A DNA stretch of 40,536 nucleotides, taken from NCBI GenBank assembly GCA_018693105.1, contig JABHLN010000026.1:1-40536 (forward strand). The letters run 5' to 3'. Source of the stretch: Desulfobacterales bacterium. GTDB taxonomy: Bacteria > Desulfobacterota > Desulfobacteria > Desulfobacterales > SURF-7. Shown one piece after another: positions 1 to 8,502 of this stretch. Numbering within the stretch: position 1 is the stretch's first letter; each line of letters starts with the position of its first letter. A program made the position numbers and the translations under genes. Under the pieces are notes generated by a model. That model ran no database searches. It was not told where the DNA came from and was given only the letters and a program-made list of their open reading frames with translations.

Positions 1-434
1 GTTTAGCTCTCCATAGATTCTATAAAAATTTTGATATCAGAATTCCTGTCTTTATAGCATGGTTAACAACCTTCCTGTTTATAAATTGTTCATGGGTATT
101 CTTCAGAGCCAATTCATTAAATGATGCAATGAAAGTTCTGAAAGGCATGGCAGGTCTAACCGGAATAGTACTTAAAAGCGAATATTCCACTTCCTTGTCA
201 TTTCTTTCTGAATACGGTATTGAATTTGGGAATTGGGCTTCATATAATGCAAAAAGCGGTTATTTTATTACTATTCTTTTTATTGGGTTGATTTCAGTTT
301 TCGCAAAAAACTCAATTGACATGAAGACCGGATTTAAGCCTTCATTGAAATATATTTTCATTGCCGTAACATCCATAGTAATCTCAGTACTTCAATTTTC
401 AAAAACCAGTGATTTTATATATTTCAACTTTTAA
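1..434 (+). CDS. MBOAT family membrane O-acyltransferase, C-terminal part (5' end outside window)
   Basis: The reading frame is open from the first bases of the window, before the ATG listed at 129, so this is the 3' end of a longer gene. The upstream part reads LHRFYKNF...WVFFRANSLNDAM, the conserved stretch near the end of AlgI/DltB-like MBOAT proteins (WxFFRA, then an A/M-rich helix). Hydrophobic segments follow to the stop. MBOAT proteins are polytopic inner-membrane enzymes that pass acyl, usually acetyl, groups across the membrane onto extracellular polysaccharide. The catalytic His region lies outside the window. The next gene begins within a few bases of the stop and encodes an SGNH-type protein, the usual partner of such MBOATs. 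The family is fairly sure; the acceptor glycan cannot be told. Confidence 0.75.
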   Translation, partial: LALHRFYKNFDIRIPVFIAWLTTFLFINCSWVFFRANSLNDAMKVLKGMAGLTGIVLKSEYSTSLSFLSEYGIEFGNWASYNAKSGYFITILFIGLISVFAKNSIDMKTGFKPSLKYIFIAVTSIVISVLQFSKTSDFIYFNF

Positions 435-460
435 TAATGGTTTTTGTTACAAAGGTATCA

Positions 461-1534
461 ATGAATCCATATAAAAAATGGTCTTTCCTTTTTTTCAGTA
501 TCCTTGCTGTTGTTTTTAGTTTAATAGCATCATCTGTTTATATCATCGATCCACTGCAAATGTTCAGAAAGATGAAATATGAGCCATTTTATGATTTTAA
601 CGAACGGCATATAACACCCGGTATTATAAAACAATATGACTTTAATGCCGTTTTGCTTGGCACATCAATGATGCAAAATTCTAAACCGAGTCAAGTTGAT
701 AAATTATATAATGTAAAAGCAGTTAAACTGAGTTTCCCTGCAGCTACAATACTTGAGCAGGAATTTGTCTTCAAGCATGCAGCAGAAAAGCAACCGCTAA
801 AACTTGTTATTTTTAGTATAGATTCTATATCTTTCAGCAATGACAAAGAATCTTTAGGAGATGAATTTCCTCACCACCTTTATAATTTAAACCATACAAA
901 TATATATAAATATTTTTTTGATTTTTATCTTTTGAAAAAAATGAGAAAAATAAACTTCTTAAGTATATATAATGGCAGGAAGTATGAATATAATTTTGAT
1001 AAAGTTGGATACTGGGGCGATTCAAAAGTATACTCAAAAATTTCATTATTTGATAGTTACCATAGTCCTGTTTTCAAAAACCTTGAATTTAAGCCGGATT
1101 TAATTAAAAACGTTTCTAAAAATCTTGAATATATTTTTGAGCCTATGATCAAAAAGAACCCGAACACGGAATTTCTTGTATTTTTTCCGCCATACTCAAT
1201 ATTATACTGGGCCCGATATTCAAAGAGCGGCCATTTAAAAGATCAACTAACTTTTAAAGCCAACATATATAATTCATTAAAAAAATATAAAAATGTCAAA
1301 CTTTTTGATTTTCAAATAGAAAAATCAATAACACATAATTTTAACAATTATTGTGATATCATGCATTATTCACCAAAAATAAACGAGTATATTATTGAAA
1401 ATTTGAAAAACGAAAAATATTTAATCAACGAAGGTAATATTCAAAATCTTTTAAATGCTCTTAAGGACCAGGCCGTATCTTTCGAAAAACAACACCTGCC
1501 TTCAATTATAAGAAAGGAATATGAAGATGCCTGA
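461..1534 (+). CDS. SGNH-type membrane-anchored protein partnered with MBOAT (AlgJ/DltD-like role)
   Basis: Predicted periplasmic SGNH-like acyltransferase or esterase. The ORF track starts at 437, but the ATG at 461 has AAAGG 6 nt upstream while 437 has no ribosome site, so I use 461 (357 aa). A single N-terminal hydrophobic anchor is followed by FNAVLLGTSMM, where GTS supplies the nucleophile serine (about residue 69), and near the end CDIMHYS supplies the Asp-x-x-His pair (about 299 and 302). The SGNH triad therefore looks complete. In alginate-type systems such proteins take acetyl groups delivered by the MBOAT and place them on the polymer; that role here is inferred from adjacency. The gene is very AT-rich by eye and ends facing a convergent SGNH gene. 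Confidence 0.65.
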   Translation: MNPYKKWSFLFFSILAVVFSLIASSVYIIDPLQMFRKMKYEPFYDFNERHITPGIIKQYDFNAVLLGTSMMQNSKPSQVDKLYNVKAVKLSFPAATILEQEFVFKHAAEKQPLKLVIFSIDSISFSNDKESLGDEFPHHLYNLNHTNIYKYFFDFYLLKKMRKINFLSIYNGRKYEYNFDKVGYWGDSKVYSKISLFDSYHSPVFKNLEFKPDLIKNVSKNLEYIFEPMIKKNPNTEFLVFFPPYSILYWARYSKSGHLKDQLTFKANIYNSLKKYKNVKLFDFQIEKSITHNFNNYCDIMHYSPKINEYIIENLKNEKYLINEGNIQNLLNALKDQAVSFEKQHLPSIIRKEYEDA

Positions 1535-1568
1535 ATGAATTGGTTTTATTCGTCTAATTGTTATAGCT

Positions 1569-1594
1569 GGTTTGATTAGTTAACCAATCAAACC
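1569..1594. terminator. 9-bp perfect inverted repeat between convergent genes
   Basis: GGTTTGATT and AATCAAACC form a perfect 9-bp stem with an 8-nt loop midway between the convergent ends of the + strand SGNH gene and the - strand SGNH gene. The position suggests a shared transcription end point. No clean T-tract follows on either strand, so this is not a textbook intrinsic terminator. Confidence 0.4.
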
Positions 1595-1640
1595 GATAAA
1601 AACTAATGGAACCAATGTAACCGGTTCTTAACCGTTAAAC

Positions 1641-2747
1641 CTACCTTTTATAAACTTTATCTTCTACAACATCAGCTATAAATTTATTTCCCCTTTCACC
1701 CCAGTGAGGATTACAATCAAGTGTATAATCCCGAAACTCCAAACCATTTTCCTCCGAATGCTTTAGAAAATCATCAAGCAAATCCACATAATGCAAATTA
1801 GTATACATAGCGGAAAATGATTTTAGCTCTTTAACAAGTTTAAAGTTATATCCGTTTCTTTTTGCCGCATTAAAATCCTGCTCAACAGGTATTGTAAACA
1901 GGTAAACCTGACGTGTTCCTGCAATATTAAGAATTTGCCTGTATGTATAAAGTAAAAGTTCAAGGTCATTTTTATTGAAACTATCATAAATTGAAGAATT
2001 ATTATCTGAAATATTTTTGTATTTATTTCCGTATCTTATCTTAAACTCACGAACAGACCAGCGAAGGAAGTTGGCAATATAAACATTATTGTCAATAATA
2101 TTCTTTATTGTTTCCGATTTACCTCTAAAAGCATTTCTTCTTTTATCAAAATCAACCGTATAATATACCTTGTACTCACCATCAATCTTATTCAAATATG
2201 GTCTGTAACGTTCTTTTGGAAAATTCGCAGGATTATTATCTGAAAAGTCACTTCGGGGAAGCATGAAAATGAATATGTCGCTATGGTCATATTTTGAAGC
2301 AAGATTTTCATAAAGAAGCCATTCCTGAATTGAACCAAAACCTCCTCCGGCTCCAAAGTTAAGGTGTTCAATTCCTGTCTTTTTTTCAAGAACATCAGTC
2401 ATTCTTTTTTCAGTTTCAATACCGAACCCTTCAATAAATGAGTCCCCGAGAACAACGACCCGTTTTACAGCACTCGAATGCCGTTCTCGTTCAATGTCCC
2501 TTGCCCCATAGGAGTTTGTACTATAGGTAACATCAAAGCACGGCTCATTATGTCTGAGTACAGCATTGTTGTATCGCCACGCACCTACAACAGGATCCAC
2601 ATCGTCCCAGTAGACCGGATGAAAACTTGCGGGGTGATGCTGATAAGGGAAAATATCTGCAGCGGCAAGATAACGAAGTACAAATTCCAGAATAACTAAG
2701 AAAGATATGAGTAAAACAGAATATATCTTTTTTTTATTTGTGTTCAA
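1641..2747 (-). CDS. Membrane-anchored SGNH/GDSL hydrolase
   Basis: A 368-aa protein with an N-terminal membrane segment (about residues 8-29) and a periplasmic SGNH domain. RVVVLGDSFIEGFG (about 97-109) is the GDS block with the nucleophile Ser, FGAGGGFG follows as block II, and DCNPHWGERGN near the C-terminus carries the catalytic His. The start is TTG; a GAGAG stretch lies upstream but the spacing is long, so the exact start is uncertain. It is the last gene of the - strand glycan operon, 45 bp after the FkbM methyltransferase. Such proteins usually act as esterases or acetyltransferases on exported glycans. It is distinct in sequence from the SGNH protein that converges on it. Confidence 0.65.
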   Translation of the reverse strand: MNTNKKKIYSVLLISFLVILEFVLRYLAAADIFPYQHHPASFHPVYWDDVDPVVGAWRYNNAVLRHNEPCFDVTYSTNSYGARDIERERHSSAVKRVVVLGDSFIEGFGIETEKRMTDVLEKKTGIEHLNFGAGGGFGSIQEWLLYENLASKYDHSDIFIFMLPRSDFSDNNPANFPKERYRPYLNKIDGEYKVYYTVDFDKRRNAFRGKSETIKNIIDNNVYIANFLRWSVREFKIRYGNKYKNISDNNSSIYDSFNKNDLELLLYTYRQILNIAGTRQVYLFTIPVEQDFNAAKRNGYNFKLVKELKSFSAMYTNLHYVDLLDDFLKHSEENGLEFRDYTLDCNPHWGERGNKFIADVVEDKVYKR

Positions 2748-2792
2748 TAGACCATTCTCTCATTGTTGTAGAATTTAGAGCCAGTGTATTTA

Positions 2793-3539
2793 TTAACGCC
2801 ATGCCCAAAGCATATTATCCATGCATTTAGTGTTGAATTCACACGATTTTAGATATTCTTCCAAAGACTTAATATTATGTTGTTCTTCTTTTCCCTCATG
2901 GACCTCAACAACCATCTGGGTAACCAGATTAAGATATTCAGATGAGCAGTTATACAAAAGATCATATTCCGCACCTTCACAATCAATTTTTAACAGATCA
3001 CAATGCTCAATATCATTATTTCTGAATATTTCAGGTAAAGTGACACATTGCACCTTAATTTTATCACCCTGATTTTCCCCATTGGTTATACTTGCTGAAG
3101 TAGTAAAGCTGTCGCTGGAATCAAAATGCAATTCAATTTCACCTGACGAGCCAGATACTGCCTGCTGGTAACATATAATTCTGCTTTCCTTATTTATATC
3201 CTGATTCCGTTTAAGCTGGATAAAATTTACAGGTATGGGCTCATAGGAAAAGATCCTGGCACCAGGAAATTTTGATGCTGCAAATAATGAAAATAAACCA
3301 ATATTTGCTCCGATATCAATAATAACCGGTTGGTCCGGAACCTCAACTGTAATTCCTTTTGAATAACATCTTTCCATAAATATCTCTTTAAATTCATGGC
3401 GAAGTCTTATTGGTACTTCTATTATAATATTATTGCGGGCCTTGAATATCAGGGGATCACTAAAAGAAAAACCCATTTTAACAGCAAAATGCAGCCACCA
3501 GTTTGAAATATTTCTAACAAGAGATATATATCTCATCAT
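2793..3539 (-). CDS. FkbM family SAM-dependent methyltransferase
   Basis: A soluble 248-aa protein of the FkbM class. SAM-binding motif I reads VIIDIGANIGLFS (about residues 72-84), followed by YEPIP at about 99-103 with the acidic residue that binds the ribose of SAM, and LLKIDCEGAEYDLL, the FkbM hallmark (xKIDxEGxE). FkbM proteins O-methylate hydroxyls of polyketides and, very often in this setting, sugars of surface polysaccharides. It lies in the same-strand glycosyltransferase operon, so sugar methylation is the likely role. Two ATGs in tandem (3539 and 3536) could start it. Confidence 0.85.
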   Translation of the reverse strand: MMRYISLVRNISNWWLHFAVKMGFSFSDPLIFKARNNIIIEVPIRLRHEFKEIFMERCYSKGITVEVPDQPVIIDIGANIGLFSLFAASKFPGARIFSYEPIPVNFIQLKRNQDINKESRIICYQQAVSGSSGEIELHFDSSDSFTTSASITNGENQGDKIKVQCVTLPEIFRNNDIEHCDLLKIDCEGAEYDLLYNCSSEYLNLVTQMVVEVHEGKEEQHNIKSLEEYLKSCEFNTKCMDNMLWAWR

Positions 3540-3745
3540 ATTTTATTTTTCCCATTAACATTGTATTTTTAAATTTATGCACACCCATTAACGTCAAAGA
3601 GTGATATAATTATCAGGTATTGAATCTATACGTCAATTGTAAAGGTCTTCACATGTTATAAGCACCGAATACAAGAAATTTCAATATACATACTTTTTTC
3701 TTATGAAAGTATCTATCCAAATAAAACAACTATCAAGGATGTTAT
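3540..3745. other. Intergenic spacer with AT-rich hairpin
   Basis: A 206-bp gap between two same-strand genes, unusually long for this operon. It contains ATACTTT/AAAGTAT (3690-3696 and 3706-3712), a 7-bp stem with a 9-nt loop. No T-tract follows on the - strand, so I do not call it a terminator. It may hold an internal promoter for the FkbM gene, but no convincing -35/-10 pair was seen. Confidence 0.3.
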
Positions 3746-4321
3746 TTATATACTTTCAGCAAATTCAATAAAACCACTTAAATCATGGCTACATAATAAG
3801 GGAACACTTTGTCTTATCTTCTCAAAAGGCCAGTCCCACCACTTAATTTTTAAAAGCTTTTCTATTGTATCATCATCAAATCTTTTCTTTATCACTGTGG
3901 CAGGATTTCCCACAACGATACCATAAGAGGGTACATTTTCGCTGACAACAGCTTTAGCACCTATTACTGCACCATCACCTATAGTAACACCGGAGAGAAT
4001 CATTGCTCCCTGTCCAATCCATACATCACTGCCTATAACAACATCCCCTTTTGTACCGGGATGCCCTTTTATTTTTAAATGTTCTGGCCATCTTACCATG
4101 CTGGGAAAAGGAAAGGTTGTTACCCAGTCAATTCTATGGTTCCCTCCAAGGAATATCTGAACTTCACCCGCTATTGAGCAGAATTTCCCGATTTTCAGTT
4201 TTGTTATATTATCAAAATGAAAAACCTCGGGTTTACCGTAAGTAAAATCACCAATTTCAAAGATATCACCTAAAAGGATATCTTTAGTGTATCGGGTTTT
4301 CTTTTTTGGCCATAATCTCAT
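3746..4321 (-). CDS. CatB/VatD-like hexapeptide-repeat O-acetyltransferase
   Basis: A 191-aa left-handed beta-helix acetyltransferase. Hexapeptide repeats run through IGKFCSIAG...[35 protein letters not shown], and [10 protein letters not shown] (about residues 57-65) holds the conserved catalytic His. The C-terminal part, ending in [35 protein letters not shown], is typical of the xenobiotic/streptogramin acetyltransferase-like group. Members in polysaccharide loci acetylate nucleotide sugars or glycan hydroxyls with acetyl-CoA in the cytoplasm. Despite the similarity to antibiotic acetyltransferases, the operon (glycosyltransferases, FkbM) points to sugar acetylation. Confidence 0.8.
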   Translation of the reverse strand: MRLWPKKKTRYTKDILLGDIFEIGDFTYGKPEVFHFDNITKLKIGKFCSIAGEVQIFLGGNHRIDWVTTFPFPSMVRWPEHLKIKGHPGTKGDVVIGSDVWIGQGAMILSGVTIGDGAVIGAKAVVSENVPSYGIVVGNPATVIKKRFDDDTIEKLLKIKWWDWPFEKIRQSVPLLCSHDLSGFIEFAESI

Positions 4322-4342
4322 ATTTAGCCCTTAATTGGTATT

Positions 4343-4354
4343 GACCCATGGGTC
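4343..4354. promoter_or_regulatory. 12-bp perfect palindrome upstream of the acetyltransferase
   Basis: GACCCATGGGTC is a perfect 12-bp palindrome 21 bp upstream of the - strand acetyltransferase start. It could be an operator, but palindromes of this length arise by chance often enough that confidence is low. The rest of the 179-bp gap (4322-4500) has only a GTTTCA/TGAAAC weak stem at 4430-4450. Confidence 0.25.
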
Positions 4355-4500
4355 TGTTTTACTTGAAAGAATCGCAACATGCTTTTTTTATCAAAAGGCT
4401 GCTCTTTTATTACGCTATATTATATTCAAGTTTCATTATCACGCTGAAACAGAAATAATAAATACGCATTACGCGAGCATTCTGATCCCATTGATTTTTT

Positions 4501-5655
4501 TTATGCCTTATCAAATATCCTCAGCATTTCACGATGGTTCCATTCTGTTGTATATTTCCCACCAGTATTTTGAGCATTGACAGACATCTTTTCTCTTTTT
4601 TCATAATTTAACAACAACTTCATTTTTTCTGCAAGTTCTTCGGCTTTCGGAGGATGAGATATTACAAATCCATCCTTTCCATCATTTATAATGCCTGATG
4701 CCCCATTATAAATAGTTGTAATTGACGGGAGGCCGCTTGCCATAGCCTCTATGACGACAAGAGAGCAGGCATCATAATATGTAGGAAGAACAAGTACGTC
4801 ACTATTCGCATAATATTCCTCTATAGAGCGACTTCTTCCTGCAAAAATAATATTACTCTCCACTCCAAGCATTCTAACTTTTTTCAACAGTGACGGGTAC
4901 GGTTCCCCGCCAAGAATAACAACTTTGAAACACTTACCATGTGAATCTTTTAACAATGACGAAGCCTCAACAAGGGGTTCTATTCCCTTTTTCTTGAGGT
5001 CATATGATACAAAAAGAAAAACAACATCATCATCCTGAATACCCATCTTTTCACGAAGAGGGCCGCGCAAACGGCCACGAAAACCGGTATTGTACTTTGA
5101 GGTATCAACCCCGTTATAAATTATCTCAATACGGTCGCGGCTTAACCCGAAATGCTTTTCAATATCATCACTGATCATATCAGAGATAGCGATAATATTC
5201 GGCTCAGGTCTCAGCCTGAAAGGCGCTGATTCTATCCAGTGTCTTACCCAGTATTTTAAGGACAAGGGTATAATAAGGCGTTTGATAAAACGACCGATTG
5301 CAAAATTTTCGGAATAAACCTTTCTTGCAGTAGAATATTTATGCACACCTCCATGGCTCTGGTACACATTCATATATATAGTATTTCCAAAACCCAAAAC
5401 TACATCAAAATCCTTACCTTGAACCATTTTTTTATGTTTCAGGGCAAAAAACAGGATTTTTGCCCATGAAGGAAGAAATCTGGGAACACTTATTTCATGA
5501 AAAACAGCTTCTTTAGGCTCACCGTCCCATTTTTCCCCATAAAAATGGACTTCCCACCCGTTTTCAACAAGTGTAGTTGCAAGCTCAACACCGTATGATT
5601 CCGCCCCGCCTGCATAACGGCTGAAATTTTCAATCGCCAGTACTATCTTTTTCAC
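4501..5655 (-). CDS. Glycosyltransferase family 4 (WaaG-like)
   Basis: A 384-aa GT-B fold retaining glycosyltransferase. The N-terminal domain opens with IVLAIENFSRYAGGAESYGVELATTL, the GT4 acceptor-side glycine-rich loop, and contains VVLGFGNTIYMNVYQSHGGVHKY, which resembles the WaaG lipopolysaccharide core glucosyltransferase. The C-terminal donor domain carries VVIEAMASGLPS, with the second Glu of the EX7E motif; the first acidic position is Asp (YYDACSLVVIE). The start is GTG, overlapping the upstream GT2 gene by 26 bp, which implies translational coupling. The likely role is transfer of a sugar onto LPS core or another lipid-linked surface glycan at the cytoplasmic face; donor and linkage are unknown. 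Confidence 0.85.
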   Translation of the reverse strand: MKKIVLAIENFSRYAGGAESYGVELATTLVENGWEVHFYGEKWDGEPKEAVFHEISVPRFLPSWAKILFFALKHKKMVQGKDFDVVLGFGNTIYMNVYQSHGGVHKYSTARKVYSENFAIGRFIKRLIIPLSLKYWVRHWIESAPFRLRPEPNIIAISDMISDDIEKHFGLSRDRIEIIYNGVDTSKYNTGFRGRLRGPLREKMGIQDDDVVFLFVSYDLKKKGIEPLVEASSLLKDSHGKCFKVVILGGEPYPSLLKKVRMLGVESNIIFAGRSRSIEEYYANSDVLVLPTYYDACSLVVIEAMASGLPSITTIYNGASGIINDGKDGFVISHPPKAEELAEKMKLLLNYEKREKMSVNAQNTGGKYTTEWNHREMLRIFDKA

Positions 5656-6403
5656 CAGAGGAAAGCTCCCACATTTTTGCGTGCTTTAAAAAAATATACC
5701 ATGCAGAATTCATTGCTATTACAGCCCCTGCGATACCATCCAACATACCGAGTTTCCAGAAATAACATTCAAGGAATTTACCTGCAGCATGTATGATACC
5801 GACAAAAACAAACCAGCCCTCTCTGGGACCTTTTTCAGCAGCATAAACATCGGAAAATTTATTTATGGTAACCACCTGGTCTGAAATCTCACGATAAACA
5901 TGATGAAAAAGCGGATTAGACAACGTCTCCACACCTCCTTCTACTAATAGTTGTTCATGGAGAGCATCTCCTTTCCACATCCCCTTTCCTTTCCGTACAA
6001 TACGCAATTTCCTGTCCGGATACCACCCGCCGTGTCTTATCCAGCGCCCGAGATATCTGGACAGCCTCGGCATGGAAAAACCGTGTATATCAGGATCTGC
6101 CTGTTTAACCTTTCTTCGTATCTCTTCTGCAAGATTTTCAGAGACCTCTTCATCTGCGTCAAGGTTCAGAATCCATTCCGATGATATACACTCCATTGCA
6201 GACTGTTTCTGGGCAGCATAGCCGTCCCATTCTCTATAAATAACCTTTGCACCGGCCTTTTTGCAAAGAGCCTGAGTACCGTCAGTACTTCCTGAGTCTA
6301 CAACAACAATCTCATCAGCAAATTTCACACTATCAAGAAGCCGTCCAATACGATCAGCCTCATTCATGGCTATTACAGCTACTCCTATTTTTGAAGTGCC
6401 CAT
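5630..6403 (-). CDS. Glycosyltransferase family 2 (WaaE/KdtX-like LPS core transferase)
   Basis: A 257-aa GT-A fold inverting glycosyltransferase. VAVIAMNEADRIGRLLDSV opens the domain, VVDSGSTDGT (about residues 34-43) binds the nucleotide, and NLDADEEV (about 80-87) gives the DxD-type metal site. The length, and the REWDGYAAQKQSAM and RHGGWYPDRKLRIVRKGKGMW stretches, fit the WaaE/KdtX group of lipopolysaccharide core glucosyltransferases. Its end overlaps the GT4 start, so the two probably act one after the other. The substrate is not determined by sequence alone. Confidence 0.85.
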   Translation of the reverse strand: MGTSKIGVAVIAMNEADRIGRLLDSVKFADEIVVVDSGSTDGTQALCKKAGAKVIYREWDGYAAQKQSAMECISSEWILNLDADEEVSENLAEEIRRKVKQADPDIHGFSMPRLSRYLGRWIRHGGWYPDRKLRIVRKGKGMWKGDALHEQLLVEGGVETLSNPLFHHVYREISDQVVTINKFSDVYAAEKGPREGWFVFVGIIHAAGKFLECYFWKLGMLDGIAGAVIAMNSAWYIFLKHAKMWELSSGEKDSTGD

Positions 6404-6494
6404 TTTTCTATCCTGCGGCTATTTCAGGAGTCATAGAGTTTTTCCTATAAACCTGAAGTAGGGAATGATTTGGAAAACTCCCCTTACTCCTGAA

Positions 6495-7457
6495 TTATTT
6501 AAAAAGCTTTGTATAATATTTTTTTGATTTGCCGAATTTCTTTTTCCAGTTTTTCTCCCTTGTCTTATCCCATTTCCTACCGTCAAAATTAGGTCCCTGG
6601 TGGGTTGAGCACCAGTTATGATGAACAACGCTTTTACCGCAAAACCCACTCTTCCATTTTTTATCATCAGGATATTTTTCCTCGGTAAGCCATGATGGCA
6701 AAAGAAGTCTTTCAATCCTTAAAAAATATTCGAGATCTTCAGCTATTCCAACAGGGGCATAATCTTCATCAAAAAACCCGATCTGTTCAACCATAGCAGG
6801 CCTGATCATAAAGCACACTGCAGACCTACCTTCTTTCTCATATGGTATAAATTGAGGAAGCCCTTTGTCCTTTATCATGCGGCAAAAAGCTTCATGGCCA
6901 GCCCATTTTTCATATATTTTATAAAGGCTGTCTATAATAATACCTGTAGTATATTGTTTATCCGGGGCAACGCGGAACTCCTTTGACAACATATGGGCCT
7001 CAATCAGCTCATCTATAACCTGCGACCCGTTCTCCATCGTGGAAACCCATCCGATTCTCTCATCATTTTCCATAGCTTCAACCATTGGCTGAAGCCAGTC
7101 TATACCGAAAAGGGCATCATTGTTGGAAATAAGATAGTAATCATAGTAAAATGACGGCCCGGGAACCGGTTCAGGTGAAAAACGCAATATCTGATTCCAT
7201 GCTATTGCAACACCCATATTCCTCGGATTTTTAAAGTAATATGTCGGAAATTTCGGTTCCTGGAACTCATTTCTCAAAAGACCGGCAATGTCGTCATTTG
7301 ATCCGTTATCAACTATAAGTACAGAAACGTCAAGATTCGCTCGATCGGTTTCAGTATTTTTATAAAGACACTGCAAACACGCCCTGGTTATCTCAATATT
7401 ATCCAGTACGGGTATACCAATCAATATATTAAGTTTTTTTTTCTCTTTCCTTATCAT
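6495..7457 (-). CDS. Glycosyltransferase family 2
   Basis: A 320-aa GT2 protein. ILIGIPVLDNIEITRACLQCL starts the GT-A domain, LIVDNGSNDD (about residues 47-56) is the nucleotide-binding segment, and YYLISNNDALF (about 107-117) corresponds to the DxD region, here with NND, as in rhamnosyltransferase-like GT2 enzymes. The C-terminal third is basic (KTREKNWKKKFGKSKKYYTKLFK) and may sit on the membrane. It is the first gene of the six-gene - strand glycan operon and lies across a divergent intergenic region from the + strand acetyltransferase. Confidence 0.8.
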   Translation of the reverse strand: MIRKEKKKLNILIGIPVLDNIEITRACLQCLYKNTETDRANLDVSVLIVDNGSNDDIAGLLRNEFQEPKFPTYYFKNPRNMGVAIAWNQILRFSPEPVPGPSFYYDYYLISNNDALFGIDWLQPMVEAMENDERIGWVSTMENGSQVIDELIEAHMLSKEFRVAPDKQYTTGIIIDSLYKIYEKWAGHEAFCRMIKDKGLPQFIPYEKEGRSAVCFMIRPAMVEQIGFFDEDYAPVGIAEDLEYFLRIERLLLPSWLTEEKYPDDKKWKSGFCGKSVVHHNWCSTHQGPNFDGRKWDKTREKNWKKKFGKSKKYYTKLFK

Positions 7458-7631
7458 ATGAAAACCAATTAAAATTTATTAGATACAAACAAAGACTTAA
7501 TCTTTTCTTTTGATAAATTAAAGAGAACCAATTACATAAATAGCTACTTATGTCAATAATGTAAAATATCAACAACTTCAATAAAGTATTAGGTACGCAC
7601 TAATTTATAATATATTTTATTAATTCTTTTC

Positions 7632-7660
7632 TTGACTCATATTTTGCTTTCGGACATATT
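7632..7660 (+). promoter_or_regulatory. Candidate sigma70 promoter for the + strand acetyltransferase
   Basis: TTGACT and CATATT are separated by 17 bp in the 279-bp divergent region between the GT2 gene (-) and the acetyltransferase (+). Transcription would start roughly 70 nt before the ATG at 7737. The -35 box is 5/6 to consensus and the -10 is weaker. The rest of 7458-7736 is very AT-rich, and no clear promoter for the - strand operon could be picked out. Confidence 0.45.
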
Positions 7661-7736
7661 TACAGCTTATGATATGTTCCAAATCTCTAAAATTATTATC
7701 TTGTAATATTCAAATATATACTTTCTAAAGGTTAAA

Positions 7737-8282
7737 ATGAGTCTTTTAAAAAGTTATTATAACCTTCTTTTTAGAATGAGATTTTATTCTTCAGTTGAAG
7801 TTGGTCCAGATTGCATAATTCATAAAGGTGTCTCAGTTATACCTTTTAAAAAAGGTCTTAAAATAATCTTTCGAGGACAGAATTCAATAGGAGCTTATTC
7901 TGTCTTCCAAGGATCGGCCCCTATTTATTTTGGACAAAAAACTTTCTGCGGACAATTTTGTGTTTTTGGATCCAACGAATCAATAACGATCGGCAACAAT
8001 GTGATGATAGCGCAATCAGTGTCAATTCGTGATACGGATCATGCCTTTTCAGATATATCAATACCCATGAATGCTCAAGGAATAGAAACAGATCCGGTTA
8101 TTATTGAAGATGATACCTGGATTGGACATGGCGCAGTTATCACCAAAGGTATTACAATAAGCCATGGTTCTATTGTAGGAGCAGGGGCGATTGTTACAAA
8201 AAATATTCCTGCATATTCAATCGTTGTAGGCTCTCCGGCACGTGTTATCGGATCACGTCTTGATAGGAACAAGTCAGGATAG
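7737..8282 (+). CDS. Hexapeptide-repeat O-acetyltransferase (WbbJ/maltose-acetyltransferase-like)
   Basis: A 181-aa protein whose C-terminal half is a left-handed beta-helix: ITIGNNVMIAQSVSIRDTDHAFSD, then VIIEDDTWIGHGAVITKGITISHGSIVGAGAIVTK and IVVGSPARVIG. The His in DTDHAF (about residue 102) is the expected catalytic base. The family transfers acetyl from acetyl-CoA to sugar hydroxyls. An AAAGG ribosome site precedes the ATG. It forms a two-gene + strand island with the sulfotransferase-like gene, between the glycan operon and lpxK, suggesting a separately regulated glycan modification. Confidence 0.8.
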   Translation: MSLLKSYYNLLFRMRFYSSVEVGPDCIIHKGVSVIPFKKGLKIIFRGQNSIGAYSVFQGSAPIYFGQKTFCGQFCVFGSNESITIGNNVMIAQSVSIRDTDHAFSDISIPMNAQGIETDPVIIEDDTWIGHGAVITKGITISHGSIVGAGAIVTKNIPAYSIVVGSPARVIGSRLDRNKSG

Positions 8283-8502
8283 CAAATCATCACCTAAATA
8301 CTTCAGGGGGTCTTGGTTTTTTTATACCTGCTTCAGGTTTGTGAGATAAACGCCCCTACCCATGAAATACCTACAATTTCTATGACTGTAGCATTCAATG
8401 GTTTAAATACTATTGACACCTATATTTTGGATAGATATACCATCCTTAAATAATATTCATTGTAGAAATATAAATTCTGATGATTATGGAGTTACAGCCA
8501 TT

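Noticed and set aside
3746-4321. Antibiotic (chloramphenicol/streptogramin) acetyltransferase
   Set aside because: The fold group matches, but the gene sits in a glycosyltransferase operon, so sugar acetylation is the simpler reading.
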